Origin: Cerioporus squamosus
Lineage: Eukaryota > Basidiomycota > Agaricomycetes > Polyporales > Polyporaceae
DNA: 64,000 nucleotides
Direction: 5' to 3'
NCBI GenBank assembly: GCA_022592435.1
Contig: JABYQS010000032.1
Location: 1-64,000, forward strand
Shown: positions 20,880-31,230 of the stretch, piece after piece
How positions within the stretch are numbered: the stretch's first letter is position 1
Layout: every line of letters starts with the position of its first letter
Translations under genes and position numbers: made by a program
Notes under the pieces: generated by a model
The model's database searches: none
Told to the model about the DNA's origin: nothing
What the model saw: the letters and a program-made list of their open reading frames with translations, nothing else

Positions 20880-22960
20880 TCAGATGGTGGAACCTGAAGG
20901 CGAACTTGAACCCGTGGCAGCATCGGGATTTCCCTGGCTGAGTACTCCAGATGGACCCCCAGACTGAGTATGGGCCAGAAGCAATGGCCGCCCTTCGTCC
21001 TCTGAACTGAACTGATCCCCATCGCCAGTGCCAATTGTAGAGTCAGGATATGCAATATCAATGATATCATTGCTGTCTAAGTCATCTGAGCTCTCTTCAG
21101 CTTGTCTGGCAGCACCGAGCTTGAGCTGCATGAGCTCATACCCATGTTTGAGCTCGTCCTCTTTGGCATGATCGATGATGGCCTCGTTGGAGCGTGCAGA
21201 CTCGACACATCCAGCGTGTATCCTTCAGAGTGCCGCGATTAGTTAGCCAGGAAGGTTAAAAGGCAGGTGGAAATGATGTACAGTCCCTTCTTGAAGAGAT
21301 TGCATCGGTACGAGCTCCAGAGGTGTCACATGTTCCCTTCGTCGAACTGATTGAGGGCCTCGAGATACTGGTCGTACACGCAGTAGAGTTGACCAGAGAA
21401 CTAACGAGGAACCTTTCTTCCGGTTTCCCACTTCTGAAGCGAGTAATGTGTCTAAATCAAAGCAGTACGATCAGCATATGATGCTGCGCTGTACGAGCCC
21501 ATGGATATCTATGCAGGTGAGGATGAACACAATGATCCCATGAGGAATTGGCTTGAAGTCCAATTGGTAGAGACAGCCAAAAGAGGTGTGAGTACGGAAG
21601 AAGGCCTCTAAGATCAAATCTGCAATGAACATGTGTTGAAAACGACCTATGCGACAATCAGGCTTCTGTTGAGACGTCAGTGGTAATGTCCGGATGTCTG
21701 CAATTGCTCTGAAAGCTAGAGCACATACCTTGAAGTGGAAAGCACTCTTTGTCAGCAGCATCTTCACGCGGTCATAATTCTTCCGCATCTCTGCCAGGTT
21801 TGGGGCTTTGACGAGATTGTATGCATCCGCGATTTTCCTATCTATGATGAGGACATGTGAACGGATGCCGGAGTCCTCGGACTTGAGCTAATGTGAGATG
21901 CAAAGTGTAAGCCCACGCCCAGCAAGGAGACAGTGGAATTCAAACACAATAGTGCAATGTCCTCCTTTGTCAGTATATAGAAGTCCACTGGCTGGTTGTA
22001 AACAGCGCATGCATCTTTCAACACTTGCTCGACAGCCTCCTCCCAGCTTTCAGGCGCTGGAAATGGGTCCTGGGTGGCAAAATGAACCTTGAGAAGCTGA
22101 GCCACATGTTGCATTACACGGTATATGGTGGGGGACGGAACTTCATGTCAACCTGCATTTTTGGGTTTCTGGCCTCCAAATCGGAATTTTATACACCAAA
22201 GTGCCCTCAATTCGCTCAAATCCGCACGCACGAGAAATCTGAATTAAGCGCCCAAAATGCGCCAAATTCGCGCCAGATCAATGGCAATATGCGCCAAATC
22301 AGGCCTCACAACAATAAATTTTGGGATTTTGGGAAAGTGCCCCAGCAGATCAATAGAGGGACTTGTTCTGATGCTTTCTGCACACTTTTGATAACCTTGA
22401 AGCATTGTGGTAGGAAGCCTTAGCGAGAATTCAAAGTGGCATGGGCTATTGACGTTATTGGGCGAGTTTCAATGGGCGGCTCGGCTGGCACGCGATGCGT
22501 CGGGCATCGAGTGTTGGGCAAGCCGGTGCGCTCGCGCCGCGCACTGCTTATCATCCCGATCGCGGACTTATCACGATGGTAGCTACATACATATAGTTTC
22601 CCTTTGCTATCGAATTCCCCGCGCGTTTGCGACGAGGGCTCCCTGCTACACCCCGGAACGACCGCTTGTTCCAACACGGGTGCTCGTCACAAAGTTCCAT
22701 CCCCCACCATAGGACCATGTTGTACCGGAAGTGCTTGTAGTGTTGATGTTTGGCATTTGCGATGTCTTTCTTGAGTGCGCATTGCAGAGCAAGTTGCAGG
22801 TCCACTGCCTCATCATCCGAGAAGGCCTCATTCGCGGTGTGCCTGGTTCCACGCTGCTTGGAGGGACTGGCAGGCAATGCGAGGTGCTGGGTTGACATAG
22901 ACTGCAGTGGCAAATTTGCTTGCAGTGGAGTTCCAGGTATTGTACGTAGCAGTAGTCGGT
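20880..22960 (-). pseudogene. DUF6532-family gene broken by a MITE
   Basis: Minus-strand exons give a protein with the layout of the fungal DUF6532 family, whose function is unknown. The N-terminal exon (about 22960-22712) starts near MSTQHLALPASPSKQ. After the MITE the frame continues in place as RYNMVL-YRVMQHVAQLL. It then reads ESWEEAVEQVLKDACAVYNQ, DRKIADAYNLVKAPNLAEM and, after an intron, CRIGRFQHMFIADLILEAFF with FKPIPHGIIVFILTCI (21650-21490). A last part carries LQKWETGRK (near 21430) and an acidic C-terminus that stops at 20880. The LQKWETGRK exon shows a stop, so the gene may be dead apart from the insertion. Element A begins just upstream at about 22976. Confidence 0.6.
22126..22709. 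mobile_element. 584-bp MITE flanked by TA
   Basis: The ends are an 18-bp inverted repeat (TGGTGGGGGACGGAACTT on the left, 17 of 18 matching on the right), with TA on each side (22124-22125 and 22710-22711). Removing it with one TA rejoins the DUF6532 frame exactly. TA duplications are typical of Tc1/mariner-type elements. The interior has AT-rich words such as GCGCCAAAT repeated and no transposase. Confidence 0.8.
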
Positions 22961-22975
22961 AACCATTAGGCTGTA

Positions 22976-23092
22976 TTAAGGGTGTCACAAACCCGCACAG
23001 GTTGCGGCGGGTGTCACACATGGGTACGGGTGCGGGTCACATCCTACGTGCCCCATGCCAGACCCGTGACCCATTACGGGTACAGCCACCAA
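22976..23092. repeat. Left terminus of element A
   Basis: AAGGGTGTCACA begins a block with several CGGGTGT, ACGGGTGCGGGT, GACCCGTGACCC and ACGGGTAC words in both orientations. It resembles the array at 27838-27985. Ten of the first twelve end bases agree with the right end (TAGGGTGTATCA). Flanking 8-mers GGCTGTAT and TTCTGTTT agree at only 5 of 8 positions, so a target duplication is not proven. Confidence 0.55.
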
Positions 23093-23397
23093 ATTAGCGC
23101 CTGGAGTGTGCACCAGGAGGAGGCCCGACTGAAGCTGTTGCTGCATGCCAGTCCAGCAGACTAATCTGCCACATGTTTGATCCCAACTTGACAAATTGAG
23201 ATAGTTTCCTTCTCAAGCAGAACTGTACAGTTCTTACCGCTAAATACTGTAAACAGAACATCGGGAGACTAATCATAGAGCTGATGAGTATATAACAGTG
23301 AGGGCCTGGCAAAATCCACAAAGTGATCTTGTCTTAATCCCGATACCTTGAAGTCCCATTGCCCTACCCGCTACCATCCCTCCGCATACTATCCACC

Positions 23398-26300
23398 ATG
23401 CCGAGCTCGACCGGAACCCGCAAGCGCGCAGGCACCACGACCGCAGCCCGCTCCCCACCCAGCAAGAAGACGAAGAAGCCCGGAAGTCCGAGTCGGGCGA
23501 AGAAGGTCAAGAAGAACGCCGGTAAGCAGTGCGCGGCAGCCAAGGGCCACGACTCCGACGGGTCCCAGGGACAGAAGAACGCAAACCAGAAGAAGGGCAG
23601 GAAGGGCGCCCAGGCTGCTGCGACACTCGACGCTGATGGGTTTGAGGAGATTGCAGACGAGATCGACCCGGATGACGAGGTTGTCGAGCCTGATGAGACG
23701 GACTCTGAGGCTGAACTTGGTGAGCTGCGCAATCGATTTGGATGATCGCTCACCACTGATGCATCCTTCCAGAGGATCTGATGTCCAACTGGAGCTCGGC
23801 GTACTACACCTTCTATGAGCCCAAGCCAAAGATCGAATACGTTGACGGCCGTCGCATGCACTCCTTCAAGTGTTCATCGCCCCAGTGCAAGGTACGCGTG
23901 CGTCGTTATCTCGATAAGCAAGATGCTTCGTCGACCTCCGGCTTGCAGCATCATGCGGAGAAGTGTTGGGGGCTTGAGGCCGTCAACGCGGCGAAGGAGG
24001 CTGTGAGTCTTGACGTCGCCCGTAAGGAGATCGTCGGGAGCATCTTGCGCACCGGCTCCATCACCACCCACTTCCAGCGGAAGAAGGGGGAGGTGTCGTA
24101 TTCTCACCGCAATCACACAAGCGAGGAGACGCGCATTGAGATCGTGAAATGGGTGTGCGAAAGCTTGCGCCCGTTCCGGATTGTGAAAGATCGTGGATTC
24201 GTGAACTTGATGAAGACCACCAGATTCCCTCGCCCGCGACCGTCAGACATGACGTCAAGTCTGTCTTCGCACGCGCGCGCAAGTTCATCGCGAAGATGCT
24301 GCAAGTACATGTTAGCCGTACGCTTCGCCTGGTAGCTGAGCACGCTGACAGAGCATACTTACCAGGAGCATGACGGCGCACTGAGCTTCGCGACGGACAC
24401 TTGGTCGTTGCCCAATCACCGCTCGTTCATGGCGATTACGGTCCACTTCGAGGTTCAAGGGGACCCGGTGTGTCTTCTGCTCGATGTTGTCGAGCTTGCA
24501 AAGTCGCATACCGGCGCACACCTGGCTGCTGCTTTTGCTGGCGTGCTGAAGGAGTTCAGCATCAAAGAGAAGGTCAGTTATTAGTTGATCTGCTCATGCC
24601 TAATATGTGGTTAACGTACCTGCAGATACTGGCGCTTGCGTGCGACAATGCCACCAATAACAATACTATGATCGAGCAGCTGACGGCTGCGAGCAACCTC
24701 CTGGCTTTCGACGGGCACCGCGCCCGTGTGCGCTGCTTCCTGCACATCCTCAACCTTGTCGCCAAAAGCCTCATTTGTCAGTTCGACGCGGGTGCCGACA
24801 AGGACAAGGCCGACGAGGACGCCGACGAGCGTCTACTCACCGAGCTCGCAGGCGGTCTCAATGGACCCGATGCAGACGACGTGTCTGTGCCGCTGGATGA
24901 CCCGGGGGAAGGGCTGGACAACGACCCGGACGATGAAGTCGATCCCCTGGAGGATCTCAGCCCGGAAGAGCGGACGCAGTTCGAGTTGGACGTCCGGCCA
25001 GTCAAGCTGGTGATCGCCAAGGTACGGTTATTGGTCCTCTAGCATACTTATCCGACCACGGTCAGTACTTACCATGTGTCTCTCAGCTTCGCACTCTCTG
25101 CTTCAAGATTATACACTCGACTACGAAACTTCTGCCTGCGTGGAAGGCCGCCTGCGTCACTGCCGGTATGCCCGAGAAGTTGCTGCCTCGCGATGTCAAG
25201 ACCTGGTGGAACTCGACCTTCAATATGGTCGACATGTGCCTGAAGTACAAGAAGGTAGTAGAGAAGTTCACCGCGCACAAGCCGAATGGGTTGCGTGAGT
25301 TTGAGTTCTCTTCGGAGGAGTGGGCGATCTTGAAGGACCTGCGGCAGGTGCTCAAGGTTCGTACTCAGTTTGAATCCTGTGTGACTGAACTCTAATCCAT
25401 AAACTTACATGTTGTATGCCACATTGGTATCTCCTTCACGCTCCGCCTCAAACTCGCTCGACGCAGACGTTACCAGGTCTTCAAGGATGCGACCATGTTC
25501 TTCTCCGAAGGCACGCCCAACCTCGCAAAAGTGATCCCAGCGATGGACCACATCGACAAGTTCCTCACCACCGCAAACATCACACACCACAAGTACCACG
25601 ACACCATTCGGATTGCATGCGGCCTTGCAAAGAAGGTCCTCGACAAGTACTACTCGTACACGGACATGTCAGCGACATATCGCGCCACCATGGGTACATC
25701 CTCCTGCTTTCTCTCTTGCTGCTTGCTATCCTCATACCTCTTGCTCTCAGTCCTGCATCCGCATTTCAAGCTTCACTATTTCAAGAAGATGCGTTGGCCG
25801 GAGCGCTGGATCCAGACCGCACGCGACCTCGTCACCGAAATCTACGAGGAGAAGTACGCCGGTCGCGTCAGGGAGGAGGGACTCGGAGCTGCGGATGACG
25901 ACGACGACGAACCCCACACCCCACCACCGTCCAGCCGAGCTAGCAGCTCCATGAGGTCCTATCATGACGGCCCCAAGGACGAGGATGAGCCATCTGGCAG
26001 CGGCGACGAAGGCAATGGTTCTGGAGACTCCAGTGAGTCGTCCGTACATTCGGATGCAGTAAGTGTTTCATCTCGCACCTTATCTGCTAGTACGCTGCCG
26101 CTAACTTGATGGACCGCGTGCTGTATCATCTCTAGGAGCCCAATATCTTCAATGCTATGGACTTGCTCGGGCCTCCGTGTTGTGAAGACCTGCGCAGTGA
26201 GCTCGAACGGTACCTTGCCGGCGACCCCAAGCATGCTCCAGACCCCTTGCAATGGTGTATAGACCGGCACGCTCTGTACCCCAATCTGTCGTGCATGGCC

Positions 26301-26618
26301 TTGGATTATCTCTCCATCTCCGGTAAGTTACATAGATCATTTCGTTCTGTTGTGTTTCACTGATCTCCCATTCGCTTTTCTAGCCACCTCAGTCAACGTC
26401 AAGCGCACATTCAGCCAAGGCCGCCTGCTGCTCTCTCATGTGCGTAATCGGATGAGTTCCCAGACGACGTGCGCTGTCTTGTGCATCGGTAGCTGGAGCT
26501 CGGCTGGGTACCTCAAGTCTGAGCATCTGGTGGCCACTGCGAAGCTTCCTGAGATAGATGACGACGACACATTGGACTACGAGATGGATGAGGGATGGGA
26601 TAGGATCAGCACCTCGTA
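23398..26618 (+). pseudogene. hAT-A transposase, full length, with a frameshift
   Basis: This multi-exon plus-strand gene starts at MPSSTGTRKRAG (23398) with a Lys/Ser-rich N-terminus and acidic linker. The intron after 23719 is well formed. Then come a BED-like zinc finger (FKCSSPQCKVRVRRY ... GLQHHAEKC, 23868-23965), SLRPFRIVKDRGFVNLMKT, and after a frame change near 24215 IPSPATVRHDVKSVFARARK. Next are ATDTWSLPNHRSFMAITVHF (24395, first catalytic Asp block), LALACDNATNNNTMIEQL (24632, second block), RVRCFLHILNLVAKSL, DVKTWWNSTFNMVDMCLKY (25195) and LPAWKAACVT. The C-terminal dimerisation region is PLQWCIDRHALYPNLSCMAL (26248) and SVNVKRTFSQGRLLLSHVRN (26390), and the stop is at 26618. Introns are short with GT...AG ends. 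One frameshift makes it probably inactive. Accessory gene A follows on the same strand. Confidence 0.85.
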
Positions 26619-26893
26619 GTATTTCTGCCTTTTATCCAGTGCATGTATGTATTTAGTTACACTTTCAAACCGCCCTTTTCACATGCGGCATCTCTACTGT
26701 ACAGTCAGGATGTGTTATGACTGACCACAAGTTCTTCGAATGACGTCGACTTATCTGATTGTCTGAAGTAATCAAATCCAGGATGCACTGTGATGCATCC
26801 TGTTCACGGCTTGACTGTCAAGGCCCCATCTCTTCCATCCCGTTGTCCACCACTGCGCCCACAATCCGAGTCCGCTCTCACTCTCCTCCCACC

Positions 26894-27753
26894 ATGTCCA
26901 CCAACCGTGGTCATCTGCGCGGGCGGGTCTCTCAGTATAGAGGACGTCAGTATCCCCCTGGCGACGTCGATCTGACCCCGGCGACGATGAGTGCTCCGGG
27001 CATAGACTACTGGATGGGTAATCCCATGCCCAAAATCAACCTCCCGCCCAACACTGCTGCCGTCCGCTTCGTTTGACTTCCCTACTGCTTCCCCCATGCC
27101 CCTCCTGCTATTGTCCGAGTGCGCGTCTTAGTGGAGGGAGAGGACTTGTTTCACGAGGTCCAGGTGAGTGCTTTTGTACTGCGCAGGCTGTCTTGGTATG
27201 CGTATACAAGTACTGACTTCTACCACTAACCAAGCTTCAGATCTTACTCAATCACGCCAGCACGCATCGTGCTATCAGTGGGATTGGAGTTCGTGTCTTC
27301 TGGCGGGATATTCAGAGCACCCCGGTGCTCCGCGACACGCTCACGCAAACACAATATCAAGCTCTCGAAGGTTTGGTGGCCATTCTTATGTGGTTCACTG
27401 ACTCGGCAGCCCAGCCTGGCGGCACCGGTCTGTGGGAGGAGTTCCAAGCGCTCCTCTTGGCAGCAGCGCAAACCAGTCACGACCTGCCCGTCAATCCCCC
27501 GGATGAACACCTTCTCATGCCCATGTGTCTCTGGGCTGAGGACCGCATCCCGGTAAGTCACCCTGCCCGCTAGCCTGAGATACAATCAGATACTAAACCT
27601 CGTCAGGATGCACTGCGCCTTCCAGGCCTGCTTAATCTCGATACCTTACAGATGTTGATCTCGGAGCAGCCGGGTGACGGAGAAGGGGACTTGGAGGGCC
27701 GAGGAACTGCGGGATCGGGGGCTGTTGAGCCGGACATGGCGGACAGCACTTGA
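26894..27753 (+). CDS. Accessory gene A, transposon-linked, unknown function
   Basis: The frame starts near MSTNRGHLRGRVSQYRG and reaches KINLPPNTAAVRFV, where a stop appears. After an intron at about 27163-27240 it continues as the conserved half GVRVFWRDI, LTQTQYQALEGL, LWEEFQALLLAAAQ and LWAEDRIP. A second intron (27553-27606) lies at the same codon position as in accessory gene B, and the gene ends in a Gly/Glu-rich tail at 27753. Shared residues and the shared intron site show that genes A and B are homologous. It lies between the hAT-A stop and the right terminus of element A. The function is unknown, and I see no nuclease, DNA-binding or repeat motif. The stop near 27075 suggests damage in the N-terminal part or a missed splice. 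Confidence 0.65.
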
Positions 27754-27837
27754 GTAGCAGAGTTGCAGGGCATGTATTGCATAGTAAACGGAGTCATTGA
27801 TGCCCTATAACCTTGTCTTGGTTCACTATAACCCTGG

Positions 27838-27985
27838 GGGAAACCCGACGGTTTCCCGTACCCGCGACACCCTCAGCACCCGGTGCTTGTACCCGTACCC
27901 GCCGCTGTCCCGCAGGGCACGGGTACGGGTTTCTCGTGGGGACGGGTACGGGTATAGGCGCGAACACCCTCGGGAACACCCCTGA
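27838..27985. repeat. Right terminus of element A
   Basis: GTACCCG and CGGGTAC words in both orientations (for example CGGGTACGGG twice near 27918-27955) lead to the end CACCCCTGATACACCCTAG at 27967-27985. The block is palindromic, like hAT subterminal arrays. It cuts the hAT-2 frame just after YYKLNYIKQN. Confidence 0.7.
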
Positions 27986-28898
27986 TACACCCTAGTTCTG
28001 TTTGATGTAGTTGAGCTTGTAGTACGCATGAGAGACTAGTTGAATCAAAGACGTTAGTACGAACACAGCGACGTCAGGCACAGGATTCTAGGTACACTGA
28101 GAGAGGACATAAGCTGGAGTGTTGTCGAGCTGGCGATAGTACTTGGTGAGCTTTTCGATGCCGGCCTGGAGAGTGTCGTCGAAGATTGCATAGGTTGGGT
28201 CCTTCGCCTTGGCCTCCCAGCATGAGGTGATGGTCTTGAGAAGGGAGAACACTTGATGGAGTGTGGGGGCGCGAGTCGTCAAGCACAGTTGCTGATACTT
28301 GTGAACATCCTGCAAAAAGGATTAGTTGTGCACCAAGCATCTAGGAGGGAGGGAACGTGCTCACCGCAAGAATGTCTGAGCAAAGCTTTACACGTTTCCA
28401 GTCTGCATCGGATAGCTGGAATGCCGACCAAGGAATCTTCTTCACAACCTTCCCATTCTTGCGGAGCTGAGTGATTGGTCCGAACTTGATGTCAGCTGTA
28501 GCAATGAAGGAGTCAATAGGCTGCGCATAAACGAATGGTCAGTGATCAGGTAAGGGAGGCAGTGTGATGATAACTCACTGCGCGAAGCTCGTACGCACGC
28601 CGTGTCATGCCCCAGGAGCTACCCCAACGGGTGTTCGTATGCAGAGGGATCACGAGCAGCGTCTTCCTCCCAGCCTGTGTTACGACTATACCAACGGTTA
28701 CCTGTAACGAACTTGTACTTTTACTCTTTTATCGCAATTGTTCTTATTGTAGTACTAGTTAGGCAGTCATCCAGAAGCTTCTAGCATACTCATGTCCATT
28801 CTTCTATTGTGCAGCCGCAGTAGAACATAGACACTAGTAGTATTCACCAGAACGTTCTTAGAAGTTACCAGAACATTCCTCCGCAGTCTCATAACTTG

Positions 28899-28906
28899 TA
28901 TATAAG
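28899..28906 (+). promoter_or_regulatory. TATA box of LTR-2
   Basis: TATATAAG lies 221 bases into the LTR and about 90 bases before the first of the hairpins. The distance suits a U3 promoter with the hairpins in the transcribed R/U5 part. Confidence 0.6.
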
Positions 28907-28990
28907 GGGCGACGTCTCAGAGCGACCCCCAGCTTTCAGTCTCCTTTGCGAATAACAAACAGTTCCTCGTTATACTCGCTTTCACCCGAT

Positions 28991-29156
28991 CTTACTAGTG
29001 TTCACCTTCGATAAGGTGAACCGTACTAGTAAGAGTTCAGCATAAGGCTTTATACTAGGGTGTGCCTCGGAGTAGGCAACCTGGACTAGTATATTGCAGG
29101 CGGCTGGACAGAACGACCTTTAAGGCTCTTTGGTTTAAGGTCACGCTCGAAAGCGT
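28991..29156 (+). other. Cluster of four hairpins in LTR-2
   Basis: Hairpin 1 (28991-29033) pairs CTTACTAGT with ACTAGTAAG and GTTCACCTT with AAGGTGAAC, with a CGAT loop and a 3-nt bulge. Hairpin 2 (29051-29093) pairs TATACTAG with CTAGTATA and has an inner GCCT/AGGC stem. Hairpin 3 (29115-29142) pairs GACCTT with AAGGTC. Hairpin 4 (29143-29156) pairs ACGCT with AGCGT around CGAA. They would lie in the leader of the element's RNA. Confidence 0.75.
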
Positions 29157-29918
29157 AACAGCCTGCTGCTGGAGGAAGAAGAAGTACTCCTTGCATTGCG
29201 GGGACGCTTGGATCTACGAAGAACGATAGTCAGTCAGTACTGCGCGACAGATCTGCAAAGAACTAATACAGAGTAAGTAGCGTAACTAATCTGCGGCCCG
29301 GGTTTCCCTACTACGTACACCGACACTGAACTTGGGTGTCGCGTCCTGACAATTATGTGTCCGATGGTGGGGCTTATAAGCCCTGGGTGCATAGGGCCGT
29401 GCATCTTTCCAAAAAAAGGGGACTGCCCTCAAGCTGGGGCGCCCGGAGAAGGGGTCAGCGAATGCCAGTTCTAGTACCAGATTTGTGAAACCGGCATTCA
29501 CTGGATACGGGGAAAGATGCCAATGACAACTTCACGTACCTTCACTGCAAGTGTTCTAATTACAGCAATCACGTCAAGACCGCCGTTGACGGCACTTCCC
29601 TCAGCTTGTGGGTCGTAATCCCATATGGCCTGCTTGGACTCCACAACGGTGATCTGCATGACTTTGTCCATAAAGGACTCGGCACCGAGTTGGACGACGT
29701 GCCCGATACAACTGGATATCGAGGACATCAGTACAAGATCTCAGCCTGGTCGCAGGGATATGCGTACCTGAGCTTCCGGTCGGAAGCTCACCAGTTGCCC
29801 GTGATTCCACGCCAGCCGTAGTGTTGTTGGTCGTGTTGTCATTTGTGACATAGCCCATCTAACCATGCATAAGGTTAGTCAGGGTCCAGCCTAGACACGT
29901 CTAGGCTACACTTACCTT

Positions 29919-29964
29919 GTCTGCTAGTCGTTGCGACTTGCCTTCACAGGTTCAGACTTCATCA
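29919..29964 (+). repeat. Last 46 bases of LTR-1
   Basis: GTCTGCTAGTCGTTGCGACT and the bases up to TTCATCA are identical to the 3' end of the reference LTR-1 (6219-6264) and stop exactly at its terminal CA. The rest of the LTR is missing on the left, where hAT-2-side sequence begins. Confidence 0.85.
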
Positions 29965-30302
29965 CGACCCTCGACGAATTAATCAGTTTTGAGGGCTATC
30001 GGTGAGCAATAACGTCCTGCACCACAGAAGCTGCACTTCTTCAGCCACTCAGTCGAGCGTTTATGCGTTCATACCGTGGGATCTGGCGAAGAGATTGACT
30101 CGGCATCTCGGGCATGGCCGATCCCACTTATCTCATTGCTCTAGACGCGGGCCGCGCGCTAACGATTTCTCGCAGGGCCCTGCCGGTCCCCACAACACTC
30201 ACTGTACTTGACACTCTCGTTCTCCGCTTCTTGCTTTTTGCAACCTCCAGCAGCATTGTCTTGGTACAACTGACCCTTTTGACCTTCGACCACATCGCAG
30301 CA

Positions 30303-31230
30303 ATGCCCAAGCTGGGACTGCCAACCATGACGGTCACAACTCCAGCAGAGCAGCAAGTCGCCCGGACCTGGCTACTCAAGTCTAGTAGGAACGGGTCTAT
30401 TCTAGAAGTGCGGTGGGTGCCAGAAGATGCGATTCGTGGTAAGTTCTCACTCCGCGGCCCATGTCCAAACCCGTGCGGTCCATCAGCACGTCTTCCGCTA
30501 ACCTACGTCTCCGCACGACGTGCAAGTGTATACGTTATGTGGAAAACTAGAGAACATCATTTCTGAAAACGAAGACTTTCTCCACCGTAGTATGAACAGC
30601 TTGGTGCAGTCGCAAGACGACATCTGCACTGTCCTTGAGTCCCTCGGTATCGATCCACGCAGGAAACGCTTGTACGTGCATAAACACGCCGGCACCGCGC
30701 TCTCGGAGCACAAAGCTCGAGTCGCCAAACACGACGCACAGCCGATCTGTACTCAATGCGCTAATGCTGGCTATGCCGCGTACTGTACGGTTCCAAGAGG
30801 GAAATCATCTTGCACGCGATGCGGGGAGAAACGACCTCGTATGGATTGTTCCTTGAGAGCCGGTACGTGCTGTCGATCACATAGACTGCGAATGACGCAT
30901 TGAGGTCGATGTGCAGACGTACATGCCACCGCAGTGCCGTGTCTTGCCGTCCTGCAGCAGGCGTACCATCGCCTGCAGCTGCAGAAGGATTCGCTCTGCG
31001 ATGAACTACTTCGACAGGCGGAGGATCTCGCGTATACCGCACGCCAGGCCTGTGAGCAGATCAAACTACAGTCAGCAGCCAGCGGTATGACCATTGTACA
31101 CACCTCGATATTGTACGACAAGCTGACACTTTGCCTAGTGTCCGGCAAACGTCGATCCGGTCAAGCCGATCTACCAGAGAACCAAGCCCGACCGAAGAGA
31201 CGTCGCACTACTCGGGCAAACTGTGCGTAA
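30303..31230 (+). CDS. Cys-cluster, coiled-coil nuclear protein, unknown
   Basis: Four exons join without a stop: 30303-30438, 30527-30862, 30917-31084 and 31139-31230, giving 243 aa. All introns are GT...AG and 32 to 88 nt apart from the frame check. An N-terminal helical part is followed by a six-cysteine cluster, CTQCANAGYAAYC then CTRCGEKRPRMDC, spaced C-x2-C-x8-C-x8-C-x2-C-x8-C. This resembles but does not match the Zn(2)Cys(6) spacing. A coiled-coil-like stretch (VLQQAYHRLQLQKDSLCDEL) and a basic tail, RPKRRRTTR, that could be a nuclear localisation signal follow. Similar cysteine clusters are common in agaricomycete proteins of unknown role. It is the first intact host gene after the transposon zone. 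Confidence 0.75.

Larger units (their letters stand above)
28678..29160 (+). mobile_element. Solo LTR-2
   Basis: This 483-bp LTR has perfect 7-bp ends TGTTACG...CGTAACA and is flanked by the 5-bp direct repeat GCCTG (28673-28677 and 29161-29165). It interrupts the hAT-2 frame, which reads through cleanly when the LTR and one repeat are removed. A TATA box lies at 28899. The sequence after the TATA box holds four consecutive hairpins. No full element of this family is in the window. Confidence 0.92.
27986..29860 (-). pseudogene. hAT-2 transposase, cut and broken by LTR-2
   Basis: Minus-strand exons give MGYVTNDNTTNNT (29858, second catalytic block), CIGHVVQLG and GGLDVIAVIRTLAVK (29700-29545). 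After a long intron-like gap comes IQASPQCKEYFFFLQQQ. Across the solo LTR the frame joins as QAGRKTLLVIPLHTNTRWG, then YELRAPIDSFIATAD, DADWKRVKLCSDIL, LGKLTKYYRQLDNTP-like sequence near 28130 and YYKLNYIKQN (28000), where element A cuts it. The N-terminal part with the zinc finger is missing above 29860. The gap 29215-29545 is unusually long for an intron here and may hold another insertion. Confidence 0.75.

Noticed and set aside
22976..27985. Proven 8-bp target duplication for element A
   Set aside because: The flanking 8-mers agree at only 5 of 8 positions and the two flanks belong to different genes, so rearrangement is possible.
8639..29160. LTR-3 and LTR-2 as the same family because both contain TGTTACGAC
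   Set aside because: The shared bases are at opposite functional ends (3' end of LTR-3, 5' end of LTR-2) and the rest is unrelated.
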